Of a stretch of DNA of 64,000 bases, positions 19,240-27,453 are shown piece by piece. The DNA is from Parcubacteria group bacterium (lineage in GTDB: Bacteria > Patescibacteria > Paceibacteria > SW-4-49-11): positions 186,001-250,000 of the forward strand of contig CALRBF010000001.1 of assembly GCA_943354045.1 (NCBI GenBank), read 5' to 3'. How positions within the stretch are numbered: position 1 is the first letter of the stretch; the number at the start of each line of letters is the position of its first letter. Made by a program: the position numbers and the translations under genes. Under the pieces are notes generated by a model that did no database searches, was not told the origin of the DNA, and was given only the letters and a program-made list of their open reading frames with translations.

Positions 19240-19698
19240 TTATAATTGATTATTTTCTAATTCAGTTATTTTGGTCAACCGCCGAATATGCCTTTCTTCT
19301 AAAGACGGTTCTGTTGTGATAAAAGTTTCTACTATATCAGGAATTTGATCAATTGCTAGATTGGCAGATAAAGCCAAAACATTAATATGATTATGGGCTC
19401 GGGCAATAGCAACTGTCTCAATAGCACTTAATACCGCCGATCTAATACCAGGAATTTTATTGGTAACTATACTAACACCAACTCCTGTTCCACAAACAAC
19501 AATTCCGAGTGAGTCTGAATTTGATGAAACTTTACGAGCCACTTCAACAGCAAAGTCAGGATAATCATCCTGCTCATCATATACTGTATTTCCCATATCA
19601 ATAGCTTCTATTCCTTTTTCTTGTAGAAATCGTATAATATGTTGTTTGAGCTCAAATCCCCTATGATCAGACCCAATATATATCGTTGAGATATTCAT
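19240..19698 (-). CDS. rpiB: Ribose-5-phosphate isomerase B
   Basis: 152 residues, normal for RpiB/LacAB. GSDHRGFELKQHI (9-21) holds the substrate-binding Asp-His. VCGTGVGVSIVTNKIPGIRSA carries the phosphate loop with a Cys base at about 69. RAHNHINVLALSA provides further active-site residues. It interconverts ribose-5-phosphate and ribulose-5-phosphate. The gene is between ruvA and tkt with 1- and 10-base gaps. Confidence 0.95.
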   Translation of the reverse strand: MNISTIYIGSDHRGFELKQHIIRFLQEKGIEAIDMGNTVYDEQDDYPDFAVEVARKVSSNSDSLGIVVCGTGVGVSIVTNKIPGIRSAVLSAIETVAIARAHNHINVLALSANLAIDQIPDIVETFITTEPSLEERHIRRLTKITELENNQL

Positions 19699-19708
19699 AT
19701 AATTATTC

Positions 19709-20305
19709 TTATTTTTGTAATAATTTGAGAGCCTGACGAATTTGCTCTGAAACTTCTAGATTAGAGTCTAGTTGAGGTATAATTTTCTGAATTTGTATTG
19801 ATTTATATCCAAGAGACTCCAGAGCATCCCATACATCTTGAGTACCTTGATATTCTTGAGCTGAATTAGCAGAAATATTTTCTGCCCCCTCTATATATAC
19901 CAAATTTCCTAATTTATCTCGGAGTTCTAATACAATTCTCTCAGCAGTTTTTTTACCAATACCAGAAGCCTGATTAAGGACATTTACTCTTTCTTGTTGT
20001 ATTGCCCTCATCAAAGCTTCAGGCTGATCGAGATCTAATAAAGCCAAGGCACTTTTTGCTCCCACTCCATTAACTGAAATTAAATACTTGAATAATTCAA
20101 ATGATAATATATCCAAAAATCCAAATAATATTAAGCTATCTTCTTTTACATCAAGATAAGTAATCAGAGATACCTCATCCCCTATTGTCCCCAGAGAATT
20201 CAAAGTAATACTATTTACTAATACGGAATAACCTACCCCATTTACATCGACAATAAGGTTATGTTGATTTTTATATTGAATTTTTCCAGATAAGCTTGCA
20301 ATCAT
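19709..20305 (-). CDS. ruvA: Holliday junction branch-migration protein RuvA
   Basis: 198 residues. The N-terminal OB fold begins MIASLSGKIQYKNQ. Two helix-hairpin-helix motifs follow: VNGVGAKSALALLD and ASGIGKKTAERIVLELRDKL. The short C-terminal domain III (about 150-198) should contact RuvB. It binds four-way junctions and loads the RuvB motor, which is not in the window. It starts the ruvA-rpiB-tkt-ABC-pilin unit. Confidence 0.95.
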   Translation of the reverse strand: MIASLSGKIQYKNQHNLIVDVNGVGYSVLVNSITLNSLGTIGDEVSLITYLDVKEDSLILFGFLDILSFELFKYLISVNGVGAKSALALLDLDQPEALMRAIQQERVNVLNQASGIGKKTAERIVLELRDKLGNLVYIEGAENISANSAQEYQGTQDVWDALESLGYKSIQIQKIIPQLDSNLEVSEQIRQALKLLQK

Positions 20306-20327
20306 ATTATTTTATTACTTTTATATT

Positions 20328-20338
20328 ATTATATCACA
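20328..20338 (-). promoter_or_regulatory. Extended -10 promoter for the ruvA operon
   Basis: The minus strand reads TGTGATATAAT, 23 bases upstream of the ruvA ATG. Confidence 0.6.
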
Positions 20339-20378
20339 ATTAATTATTAATTGTGATATATTCAAATATGAGCTATTT

Positions 20379-20389
20379 TATGGTACAAT
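20379..20389 (+). promoter_or_regulatory. Extended -10 promoter for ahpC
   Basis: TATGGTACAAT predicts transcription from about 20396 with a leader near 40 nt. No -35 box or OxyR/PerR-like operator is recognised by eye. Confidence 0.55.
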
Positions 20390-20437
20390 ATATGCAGTAT
20401 ATCCATATATACTAAATATTCAATAAATACTCTCATT

Positions 20438-20959
20438 ATGATAAAAGTAGGACAACCAGCTCCTGATTTCACCTTACAAGGATATCAGGACGGAAAATTT
20501 GCAGAATACTCATTATCCCAAATCACTGGTTCTGGAAAATGGGTGGTATTATTCTTCTATCCATTAGACTTTACTTTTGTATGTCCAACTGAAATTACTG
20601 GATTTAACAAAAAAATTGAAGAGTTCAATAAGCTTGGTGCTCAGGTTCTCGGAGCTAGTGTAGACAGTGTACATTCTCACAAAGCTTGGGTAGAAAAAGA
20701 TTTAGGTAAACTTGAATTTCCACTTCTTTCAGATTTTCGTAAAGAAACTGCAGATAATTACAATATTCTTGTAGATAATGATGGTGGAGTAGCTCTTCGG
20801 GGAACCTTTATCATTGATCCACTAGGAGTATTACGATATGCTGTAGTATCTGACTTAAATGTTGGACGAAGTATTGAGGAAACGGTAAGAGTTCTCTCAG
20901 CACTTAAAAATGGAGGTCTATGTCCTGTAGAATGGGAAGAAGGAGAATCTACTTTATAG
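20438..20959 (+). CDS. ahpC: Peroxiredoxin (AhpC/Prx1 type, 2-Cys)
   Basis: 173 residues. The peroxidatic Cys49 lies in FTFVCPTEI and the resolving Cys162 in GGLCPVEWEEG, so this is a typical 2-Cys enzyme forming an intersubunit disulfide. It reduces hydrogen peroxide and organic peroxides. The neighbouring glutaredoxin (21024-21269) and AhpF-like reductase (22138-23076) are plausible electron donors. It has its own promoter and a strong palindromic terminator. No Shine-Dalgarno is visible. Confidence 0.95.
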   Translation: MIKVGQPAPDFTLQGYQDGKFAEYSLSQITGSGKWVVLFFYPLDFTFVCPTEITGFNKKIEEFNKLGAQVLGASVDSVHSHKAWVEKDLGKLEFPLLSDFRKETADNYNILVDNDGGVALRGTFIIDPLGVLRYAVVSDLNVGRSIEETVRVLSALKNGGLCPVEWEEGESTL

Positions 20960-20974
20960 TATATCCTCTTCACT

Positions 20975-21014
20975 AAATAAAAAAGACAGAGTTTAAACTC
21001 TGTCTTTTTTATTT
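20975..21014. terminator. Bidirectional terminator, perfect 40-bp palindrome
   Basis: The two 20-bp halves 20975-20994 and 20995-21014 are exact complements, with core GACAGAGTTTAAACTCTGTC flanked by A and T tracts. It lies between the convergent ahpC and glutaredoxin genes and serves both. Confidence 0.92.
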
Positions 21015-21023
21015 AAAATATAT

Positions 21024-21269
21024 TTAGGCTTCAATTCCTACGAGTTTTGCTAAGGTAGCTCTATCATAACCAATCAAAATTTGACCATCTACATCAATGA
21101 CAGGAACTCCCATTTGACCACTTTTTTCAACGAGTTCATTTCGCTTTTCAGCATCAGCCGCAACATTGTAGTCGGTAAAGTGGATATTATTTTCAATTAA
21201 GAATTCTTTTGCTTGCTTACAAAACCCACAAGTAGGAGTTGAATAAATCTGTATATTTGGAGTACTCAT
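21024..21269 (-). CDS. Glutaredoxin-like thiol-disulfide carrier
   Basis: 81 residues, a minimal thioredoxin fold. The active site is CGFC (Cys14, Cys17) after IYSTPT; the cis-Pro loop GVPVIDVDGQ follows near 58-67, and IGYDRATLAKL closes the fold. The sequence is of the NrdH/YruB-like group reduced by thioredoxin-reductase-type flavoproteins rather than glutathione. Its position between ahpC and trxB suggests that it stands in for the N-terminal domain of AhpF. Confidence 0.88.
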   Translation of the reverse strand: MSTPNIQIYSTPTCGFCKQAKEFLIENNIHFTDYNVAADAEKRNELVEKSGQMGVPVIDVDGQILIGYDRATLAKLVGIEA

Positions 21270-21296
21270 AATGATATATTATTAATTTACATTATT

Positions 21297-21307
21297 AGTA
21301 TAACATA
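21297..21307 (-). promoter_or_regulatory. Extended -10 promoter for the glutaredoxin gene
   Basis: The minus strand reads TATGTTATACT in the gap after the DsbA-like gene, about 28 bases before the glutaredoxin ATG. Confidence 0.5.
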
Positions 21308-22054
21308 TTATTTCAAAAGGTCATCAAGATATCCTTGAAAGGTTGCAAGAGGCAAAGCACCAGCAATACGAATACCTCCAACTAATTTTCCATTTTCTAA
21401 TTTTCCAATAATAAATCCAGGTGTTCCTGTAATTCCATTATCATTCCCAAATTTTGTTCCTGCCTTTACCTTATCGAGAGTTTTGTCATCTTTAAGACAA
21501 GCGTCAAATTTTGATGTATCAAGACCTGCGATACTTTTTGCCAATACATTTAATTCTTCTTCTTTCATACCATCTCCACCACTAACAGTTTTATCAAAAA
21601 TAGCGGTAGCATATTCAAAATATCCTTTATTTCCTTTTTGTTCATATACACATTGAGCTGCTACTGCTTGCTTGGTTGCAAGAGGATCATGAAAAGACAA
21701 CGGATAATCTTTCCAGGCTAATATTGCTTTTCCTGTATCGACATATTCCTTAATTATATCTAAACGAGATCCTTCATGAAATTTTTTACAAAAAGGACAT
21801 TCATAATCACTAAATTCAATAATTGCAATTTTGGCCTCATCTTTATTACCAAGATATGGAGTATCATCTGAAATATCAACATTAATATCTCGAGCCTCCA
21901 CCGGATCATTATCGTCAACTTTAGGCAAATCATTCGTAGCGGTATTATTACTATCTTTTCTACTTTGATACCCATTAAATATAATGGCTGAGGCAATCAT
22001 CATACCAGAAAGTAAAATTGAAGCAACCACTAATAAAATTGATTTATTTTCCAT
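21308..22054 (-). CDS. Membrane-anchored DsbA-like thiol-disulfide oxidoreductase (copy 1)
   Basis: 248 residues. One N-terminal anchor helix (5-27) and a charged linker precede a DsbA/DSBA-like domain with active site CPFC (Cys86, Cys89) in DYECPFCKKFHEG. GTPGFIIGK near 213 is the cis-Pro loop. It should act outside the membrane to form or isomerise disulfides in secreted proteins. A second member is at 24062-24727. No DsbB or VKOR partner is visible here. Confidence 0.9.
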   Translation of the reverse strand: MENKSILLVVASILLSGMMIASAIIFNGYQSRKDSNNTATNDLPKVDDNDPVEARDINVDISDDTPYLGNKDEAKIAIIEFSDYECPFCKKFHEGSRLDIIKEYVDTGKAILAWKDYPLSFHDPLATKQAVAAQCVYEQKGNKGYFEYATAIFDKTVSGGDGMKEEELNVLAKSIAGLDTSKFDACLKDDKTLDKVKAGTKFGNDNGITGTPGFIIGKLENGKLVGGIRIAGALPLATFQGYLDDLLK

Positions 22055-22081
22055 ATTATATTATTATTCTATTATGATATT

Positions 22082-22092
22082 AGTATATCAAA
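22082..22092 (-). promoter_or_regulatory. Extended -10 promoter for the DsbA-like gene (copy 1)
   Basis: The minus strand reads TTTGATATACT, 28 bases upstream of the ATG, in the divergent gap with trxB. Confidence 0.55.
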
Positions 22093-22137
22093 CATTTTTA
22101 TATTATCAAAATACATTCTCATTAAACTCAAGAAGAT

Positions 22138-23076
22138 ATGATTTATGACACCATCATTATTGGAGGAGGTCCTACAGGAACAGCTGCCTCTGTATATGCC
22201 GCTCGAAAACAATTAAAAGCTATTTTGATTACCGACAGTTTTGGAGGACAATCTGTAGTATCCAATGATATTGATAACTGGATTGGAGATATTAGAATTT
22301 CTGGCTTTGAATTAGCTCAAAAATTTGAAGCTCATATTAAAGCTCAAGATGGACTAGAAACGTTAATTGATAAAGTTTCTAAGATCGATCAAATCTCAGA
22401 TAATCCCTATCCTATTTATGAAGTGATAACTGAAGGGGGCAAAACTTTTCAAGCGAAAACCCTTATTCTTGGAATGGGAGCACATCGTCGAAAATTAGAT
22501 ATTCCTGGAGAAGCTGAGTTTAGTGCAAAAGGAGTGGCTTATTGTGCTACTTGTGATGCACCATTTTTTGAAGGACAAAAAGTAGCTGTAGTGGGAGGAG
22601 GAAATGCTGGGCTCGAAAGTGTACTTGACTTACTCTCTTATGCGAGCGAAGTCTATCTCTTTAATCGTAGTGATGAACTCAAGGGAGACCCTCAAACAGC
22701 TGAAAAAATCCAAAAACATCCTAATTTCAAAGGGATACTTTATAATACGGTAGTCACTGATATATTTGGAGAAAAATTAATGACAGGAATTCATTATCAA
22801 AATCTCAAAACACAAGAGATTAATGAACTTGCCATTACAGGTTTATTTATTGAAATTGGTTCTCTACCAAATTCAGATATAGTAAAGCATCTGGTTGATA
22901 CCAATCAAATTGGAGAAATCATTATTGATCATAAATATTCTACCACCTCCCGAGCAGGAATATTCGCTGCTGGAGATATCACCGACGAAGCCTATAAACA
23001 GAATAATATTTCAGCGGGAGACGCTGTCAAAGCTGCTCTATCAGCTTATAATTATATTCATAAATTGGAGGGTTAG
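22138..23076 (+). CDS. trxB: Thioredoxin-reductase-family flavoprotein, AhpF-like
   Basis: 312 residues. FAD motif GGGPTGTAASVYAAR (9-23), redox pair CATC (Cys136, Cys139) and C-terminal FAD motif GIFAAGDIT are present. The nucleotide loop VVGGGNAGLESVLDL (151-165) and the following NRSDELKGD resemble the AhpF C-terminal half. They lack the HRRxxxR motif that gives E. coli TrxB its NADPH preference, so NADH is the likelier donor (inference). It lacks AhpF's N-terminal tandem thioredoxin folds. It probably reduces the nearby glutaredoxin for AhpC. Confidence 0.9.
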   Translation: MIYDTIIIGGGPTGTAASVYAARKQLKAILITDSFGGQSVVSNDIDNWIGDIRISGFELAQKFEAHIKAQDGLETLIDKVSKIDQISDNPYPIYEVITEGGKTFQAKTLILGMGAHRRKLDIPGEAEFSAKGVAYCATCDAPFFEGQKVAVVGGGNAGLESVLDLLSYASEVYLFNRSDELKGDPQTAEKIQKHPNFKGILYNTVVTDIFGEKLMTGIHYQNLKTQEINELAITGLFIEIGSLPNSDIVKHLVDTNQIGEIIIDHKYSTTSRAGIFAAGDITDEAYKQNNISAGDAVKAALSAYNYIHKLEG

Positions 23077-23122
23077 TAAAGAAAAGGATTACCTCTTGTG
23101 AAAAGATAATCTAAATAAAAAT

Positions 23123-23425
23123 TTAATTACATGGTAATGAAAATAGAATGAGTATATTTCCATTTGAATCTTTGAGTTCTATTGGTTCTCCTGGTTTCAA
23201 AACTATATAATTTAAGTATTTGGGGTCAGTGATTATTATATTACATTTAGCAGCATATACTGTATAAACTGTGTTATTATATATAAATTTTACTTCAACA
23301 CCATACTCTACTCTTAAAAACTTATATTGAACTTTATCATTATTTTCTGTATTTAATGATTCCGCCCATATTGGTTGAGGATAAAATAGTAAACTTAATA
23401 GAAACCCAAGAATTGAGGTTTTCAT
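23123..23425 (-). CDS. Small secreted protein, unknown function
   Basis: 100 residues with a clear signal peptide (hydrophobic 5-17, likely cut after PIWA at 21). The mature part is beta-rich and has two Cys, one in AAKCNII and one in LPCN near the end. These could form one disulfide, fitting the flanking DsbA-like genes. No family is recognised. TGTGATATAGT on the minus strand near 23452 is a possible extended -10. Confidence 0.6.
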   Translation of the reverse strand: MKTSILGFLLSLLFYPQPIWAESLNTENNDKVQYKFLRVEYGVEVKFIYNNTVYTVYAAKCNIIITDPKYLNYIVLKPGEPIELKDSNGNILILFSLPCN

Positions 23426-23493
23426 AATTAGAAAGGTACAAAGTACAACACAGATACTATATCACAAAAAGTATGTATAAACAATTATACAGT

Positions 23494-24051
23494 TCACCTC
23501 CCCATAAAATCCTGAAAAACTTGAGTCTGCTCCAATAGCCTTAACTCCTCTTTACACCATTCGGAGAAAGTTGTCTCATCAGCAAAGGCTTTCTCCACAA
23601 ATTTGCCCCAATCAAGCCAACGATAATCCTCTACTTCCTCAGGGTGCGGTGTGATAATATCTGAACTAATACCAAAGAATATAGGACAAATTTCATTTTC
23701 CACAACTCTATCCCGTTCAAAACGATAGCGATAAGGGCTCGCCTCTACTAAAAGCTCAAAATTCTCTACTCCAAGTTCAAATTTAGCTCTTCTCCTGACT
23801 GCGTCGATTGTCTCCTCCCCGAGTTCCGGATGCCCACAACAGCTATTCGACCAGACAAGAGGCCAAGTTTTCTTACCTGACCATCGCTGTTGAATTAGAA
23901 ACTTTTTGTCAGATGGGCGAAAAAGAAAAAGTGAAAAAGCTCGATGAAGGGGTGTTGTCAGAGTATGTACCTCAGATTTAGGGGCTACTCCAATAACTTC
24001 ATCGAGCTCAGTTACTAATACAACATGCTCAAAGTTGGGCTTTGATATCAT
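23494..24051 (-). CDS. idi: Isopentenyl-diphosphate delta-isomerase, type I
   Basis: 185 residues with a Nudix fold. NSCCGHPELGEE (69-80) is the NTCCSHP-type motif with catalytic Cys71 or Cys72. RRRAKFELGV is the degenerate Nudix helix, and VVENEICPIFFG supplies the metal-binding acid and catalytic Glu. It interconverts IPP and DMAPP, feeding MiaA, polyprenyl carriers and the carotenoid genes at 58-62.6 kb. It follows the second DsbA-like gene by 10 bases. Type I IDI is the flavin-independent form. Confidence 0.93.
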   Translation of the reverse strand: MISKPNFEHVVLVTELDEVIGVAPKSEVHTLTTPLHRAFSLFLFRPSDKKFLIQQRWSGKKTWPLVWSNSCCGHPELGEETIDAVRRRAKFELGVENFELLVEASPYRYRFERDRVVENEICPIFFGISSDIITPHPEEVEDYRWLDWGKFVEKAFADETTFSEWCKEELRLLEQTQVFQDFMGR

Positions 24052-24061
24052 TTAGACAAGA

Positions 24062-24727
24062 TTATTTTTTTAATTCAGCATCAATAAGGGACTTGAATTC
24101 ATCAAGACTTTGAGGATTCTTGATAATAACTCCATTCAAAATAAAGGTGGGTGTAGAATTAATACCAAGAGCAACTCCTGATTGATAATCTTTTTCTACC
24201 CTTTCTTTGGAATCATCATCGGATTTTAAGTCTTCATCAAATTTTCCTACATCGACTCCTAACGACTTAGCATAAGCTCCAAATAATCCTTTAGGGTCTT
24301 TCTCATTTTCCCATTCAGATTGTTTTTCGAATAATAAAGATTTCATTTCCCAGAATTTCCCCTCTTCTCCCGCAGCTTCGGCAGCTTGAGCTGAAATATC
24401 AGCATTAGGATGAATACTTCGAAGAGGAAAATGTCTATATACTGTTCTCAATTGATCAGAAGAATAAGAATCTCGCAATTGCTTTATAATATCTTCATAA
24501 GTCTTACAGGCTGGGCATTGAAAATCAGCATATTCTACCAAAGTAACTTTAGCATCTTTATTCCCAAGATATTTATCCTGATCTGTTATCTCTACATTGA
24601 CATTACGCGATTTAGAACTATTAGAGCTCTGAGTATTCAATCCCCAGGCAATAGCTCCAATTACTACCAATACTGTCACAATAAGTATTCCTTTTCCAAT
24701 AAAATTATTTTCTATAATATCACTCAT
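24062..24727 (-). CDS. Membrane-anchored DsbA-like thiol-disulfide oxidoreductase (copy 2)
   Basis: 221 residues. An anchor helix (about 12-30) and polar linker precede the DsbA-like domain. The active site is CPAC (Cys71, Cys74) in DFQCPACKTYED, and the cis-Pro loop is NSTPTFILNG. Architecture matches copy 1, but the sequence is distinct, so this is an old duplication or a different family branch (BdbD-like). Paired with idi on one transcript. Confidence 0.9.
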   Translation of the reverse strand: MSDIIENNFIGKGILIVTVLVVIGAIAWGLNTQSSNSSKSRNVNVEITDQDKYLGNKDAKVTLVEYADFQCPACKTYEDIIKQLRDSYSSDQLRTVYRHFPLRSIHPNADISAQAAEAAGEEGKFWEMKSLLFEKQSEWENEKDPKGLFGAYAKSLGVDVGKFDEDLKSDDDSKERVEKDYQSGVALGINSTPTFILNGVIIKNPQSLDEFKSLIDAELKK

Positions 24728-24758
24728 ATCTCTATCTTAATCTTTATAATTCTTTTAT

Positions 24759-24769
24759 AGTATAGCATA
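24759..24769 (-). promoter_or_regulatory. Extended -10 promoter for DsbA-like copy 2 and idi
   Basis: The minus strand reads TATGCTATACT, 32 bases before the ATG. Confidence 0.6.
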
Positions 24770-24784
24770 TGCCTAGTATACTCA

Positions 24785-26023
24785 TCAATGCCCATGCCCG
24801 TGATGATGAGCGATATCATTTTTATCTCGGGGTTTATGGATATAAGTATCAAAGACTTTAGCGGCAATAAGGCTGGTGATAGGAACTGCGAGGACAATTG
24901 CAATACTTCCTGCCATTGTACGTACTAATTCTTGAGCAATAAATTCAGAATTGAGAGTGACCCAAATTGGTATATTGGAGCTATTAATATACAGAAGTAA
25001 GAATAATGGTAAACTTGACCCTACATAAGCCAAAGCCAAGGTATTGACCAGTGAAGCGATATGATCACGCCCAACCGACATCCCCGCTTTATATAATTGT
25101 TTGAATCGAGTTTTAGGATTAGCCCTTTTTATCTCATCAATTGTTGCGGCCTGTGCTACTGTCACATCATCTAATACTCCGAGCATACCAATAATAACAC
25201 CCGCTAATAATATTCCTCTCAAATCTAAATTCACATTACTAATTGAGGCAAGATAAAAGGTATCCTCACTGCCAACTCCGAACATATGAGCCATATATAC
25301 AAATATCACAGATATCCCATATGCAAGTCCTAGCGTAATATTCATAGCCACAAAAGAAATAAAAGTTCTCATTCTAAATCCATGCGAAATAAATAATGTC
25401 AAAGTAATAATAGCGGTACTTGCGATAAAAGTAACCAAAACAGGATTTTGCCCTCCCAATAAGGCAGGGACAAGATATCCAACAAGAATTCCTATACTTG
25501 CCGTAAGCCCGATAATTGATCCAATACCCTGGCGTCTGGCAAATATAATAGTTAATATCAAAAATACTCCAATCATTCCAAATAATCCTGGCAATCTATA
25601 TCTATCTTGCACATAATATTGATCTTTATCTGCAACTTTTGTCTTTACAATTATCAAGATATCTCCTTTTTTATAAATTTGACTTTCTTGTAAATCAGCT
25701 CCTCCCCCATTATCCACCACCACTATTTCTCCTTTTTTATCCTTATCTAAAATTTTCATTGTAAGATTTTGGGAAATCACTTTTCTTCCAAGAATTTCTG
25801 TCTCTTTACTATCAACTCCTTGCACTTCTGCTCGATAAAAACTATCAGGCTGATTATAAGATAAAGCCTCTGGGGAAGACAAGTCTTCAGAAGTAGTATT
25901 ACTCGACTCTGTAATATTAGGTTCAGTAATTATATCCTCTTGAGCAAAGCTAGAGAAAGGAATAGCAAAGAATAATAATATCCCGATAATGAAACAAGCT
26001 GATTTTATTAATCTGATTAACAT
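24785..26023 (-). CDS. YibE/F family multipass membrane protein
   Basis: 412 residues from MLIRLIKSAC; this start gives a signal-like first helix ending SSFAQED and abuts the serS stop. A soluble segment of about 120 residues precedes about eight membrane helices, with GVLDDVTVAQAATIDEI typical of the YibE/F family. The tail ends in a His-rich HHHGHGH, suggesting metal binding. The family has no firm function. Start 1 base from serS indicates coupling with it. Confidence 0.82.
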   Translation of the reverse strand: MLIRLIKSACFIIGILLFFAIPFSSFAQEDIITEPNITESSNTTSEDLSSPEALSYNQPDSFYRAEVQGVDSKETEILGRKVISQNLTMKILDKDKKGEIVVVDNGGGADLQESQIYKKGDILIIVKTKVADKDQYYVQDRYRLPGLFGMIGVFLILTIIFARRQGIGSIIGLTASIGILVGYLVPALLGGQNPVLVTFIASTAIITLTLFISHGFRMRTFISFVAMNITLGLAYGISVIFVYMAHMFGVGSEDTFYLASISNVNLDLRGILLAGVIIGMLGVLDDVTVAQAATIDEIKRANPKTRFKQLYKAGMSVGRDHIASLVNTLALAYVGSSLPLFLLLYINSSNIPIWVTLNSEFIAQELVRTMAGSIAIVLAVPITSLIAAKVFDTYIHKPRDKNDIAHHHGHGH

Positions 26024-26024
26024 A

Positions 26025-27347
26025 TTATTTTGTATTGCTAATAATTTCTTTATGCATATATGCTTGTAGAATTTTTGGGACACCAATACTTCCATCAGCT
26101 TGCTGATAATTCTCCATAATAGCAATTAATATGCGTCCAATAGCAAAGACAGTCGCATCATTCATATGTACAAAATGTTTTTGTCCCTCGCTATCTTTGT
26201 ATCGTGTTTGTAATCTTCGGGCTTGAAAATCTCCCATATAATCTGAGGTATGAGTTTCTCTATATTGATTTTGTCCAGGAAGCCAAGTCTCAATGTCATA
26301 AGCTCTAATATCGGGAGTTCCCATATCTCCAGAACATTTGAGTACTACTTGATATGGCAATTCCAATTGTTGCATCAGATATTCTTGTATTGCTAGAATC
26401 AATTCTTGTTCAGCAAATCCACTGTCCTTATCACTAAAAACCTCAATTTCAATTTTATCAAATTGATGTAATCTCAATATCCCTTTCATATCCTTACCAT
26501 AAGTCCCAGCCTCACGGCGAAATGCTGTAGAATACCCTACATAACGAAGAGGCAATTGCTTATAATCCAAAATTTCATCCATATGTAATGGCCCTAAAGT
26601 ATGCTCGGCACTCCCCACCAACATTAATCCATCCTCTGTAGTCTGATACCTATCATCCATAGGATCTAATCTTCCCATACGCTTCATCACATCGGGTCGC
26701 ATCATAACTGGAGGTAATACGGGAGTATAAACTGTATTAGATATAGATAAATTGGCTTGCTTTGCAATTGACTCAATCAAGGTATTATTTTGTAATACTG
26801 ATAATACCCATTGTATTAAAGCAAATTGTAATAATACTAAATCTCCTTTAATATAGGCAAATCGTGAGCCTGATACTTCAGCTGATTTCTCAGTATCAAT
26901 AAGGTTGAGAGCCTTACCTAATTGCCAATGTTCCTGTGGAGTAAAATCAAAATTTGGTTTCTCCCCCACTTGCCTTAAAACCACATTCTTATCCTCATAC
27001 AAACCAATAGGAGTATCCTCGGAATAAATATTAGGCACTTGATACAAAAGATTCTGATATTTTGCATCTAATCCCTCATATTGAGTTTCTAAACTTGTAA
27101 GAGAATCTTTAATCTCTTTTCCTCTCTCTATCAATACCGTTTTCTCCTTCACCGACAAAGTTGCTATTTGCTTCATCTCATCCGTAATAGTATTTTTATC
27201 TGCCCGTAATTGCTCTATTTGTTGTAAAAGATTTTGACGCTCTTCATATACTGTTAATAGTCTATCAATATCTACAGTAACTTTTTTATTTTTGGCAACT
27301 TCAATAATAAAATCTCGATTTGCCTTAATATATAGTATATCCAACAT
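26025..27347 (-). CDS. serS: Seryl-tRNA synthetase
   Basis: 440 residues. The N-terminal coiled-coil arm (about 25-105) binds the long variable arm of tRNA-Ser. Class II motifs follow: motif 2 in FRREAGTYGKDMKGILRLHQFDK, then ETHTSDYMGDFQARR, and motif 3 near AIGRILIAIMENYQ. It charges tRNA-Ser. VHMNDATVFAIGR matches the usual LNGSGLAVGR with unusual residues, but all core positions remain. Confidence 0.95.
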   Translation of the reverse strand: MLDILYIKANRDFIIEVAKNKKVTVDIDRLLTVYEERQNLLQQIEQLRADKNTITDEMKQIATLSVKEKTVLIERGKEIKDSLTSLETQYEGLDAKYQNLLYQVPNIYSEDTPIGLYEDKNVVLRQVGEKPNFDFTPQEHWQLGKALNLIDTEKSAEVSGSRFAYIKGDLVLLQFALIQWVLSVLQNNTLIESIAKQANLSISNTVYTPVLPPVMMRPDVMKRMGRLDPMDDRYQTTEDGLMLVGSAEHTLGPLHMDEILDYKQLPLRYVGYSTAFRREAGTYGKDMKGILRLHQFDKIEIEVFSDKDSGFAEQELILAIQEYLMQQLELPYQVVLKCSGDMGTPDIRAYDIETWLPGQNQYRETHTSDYMGDFQARRLQTRYKDSEGQKHFVHMNDATVFAIGRILIAIMENYQQADGSIGVPKILQAYMHKEIISNTK

Positions 27348-27374
27348 ATATTATTTTAATGATTTATGTGTATA

Positions 27375-27385
27375 AGTATAGCATA
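27375..27385 (-). promoter_or_regulatory. Extended -10 promoter for serS-yibE/F
   Basis: The minus strand reads TATGCTATACT, 28 bases before the serS ATG. Confidence 0.6.
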
Positions 27386-27412
27386 AAGTCCCTATACACT
27401 CAATAATAGTTT

Positions 27413-27423
27413 TATGGTATACT
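27413..27423 (+). promoter_or_regulatory. Extended -10 promoter for the FGE-type pilin gene
   Basis: TATGGTATACT gives a predicted start near 27430 and a leader of about 24 nt. Confidence 0.6.
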
Positions 27424-27453
27424 AAACTTAATCTCACAATAAAATATATACAT

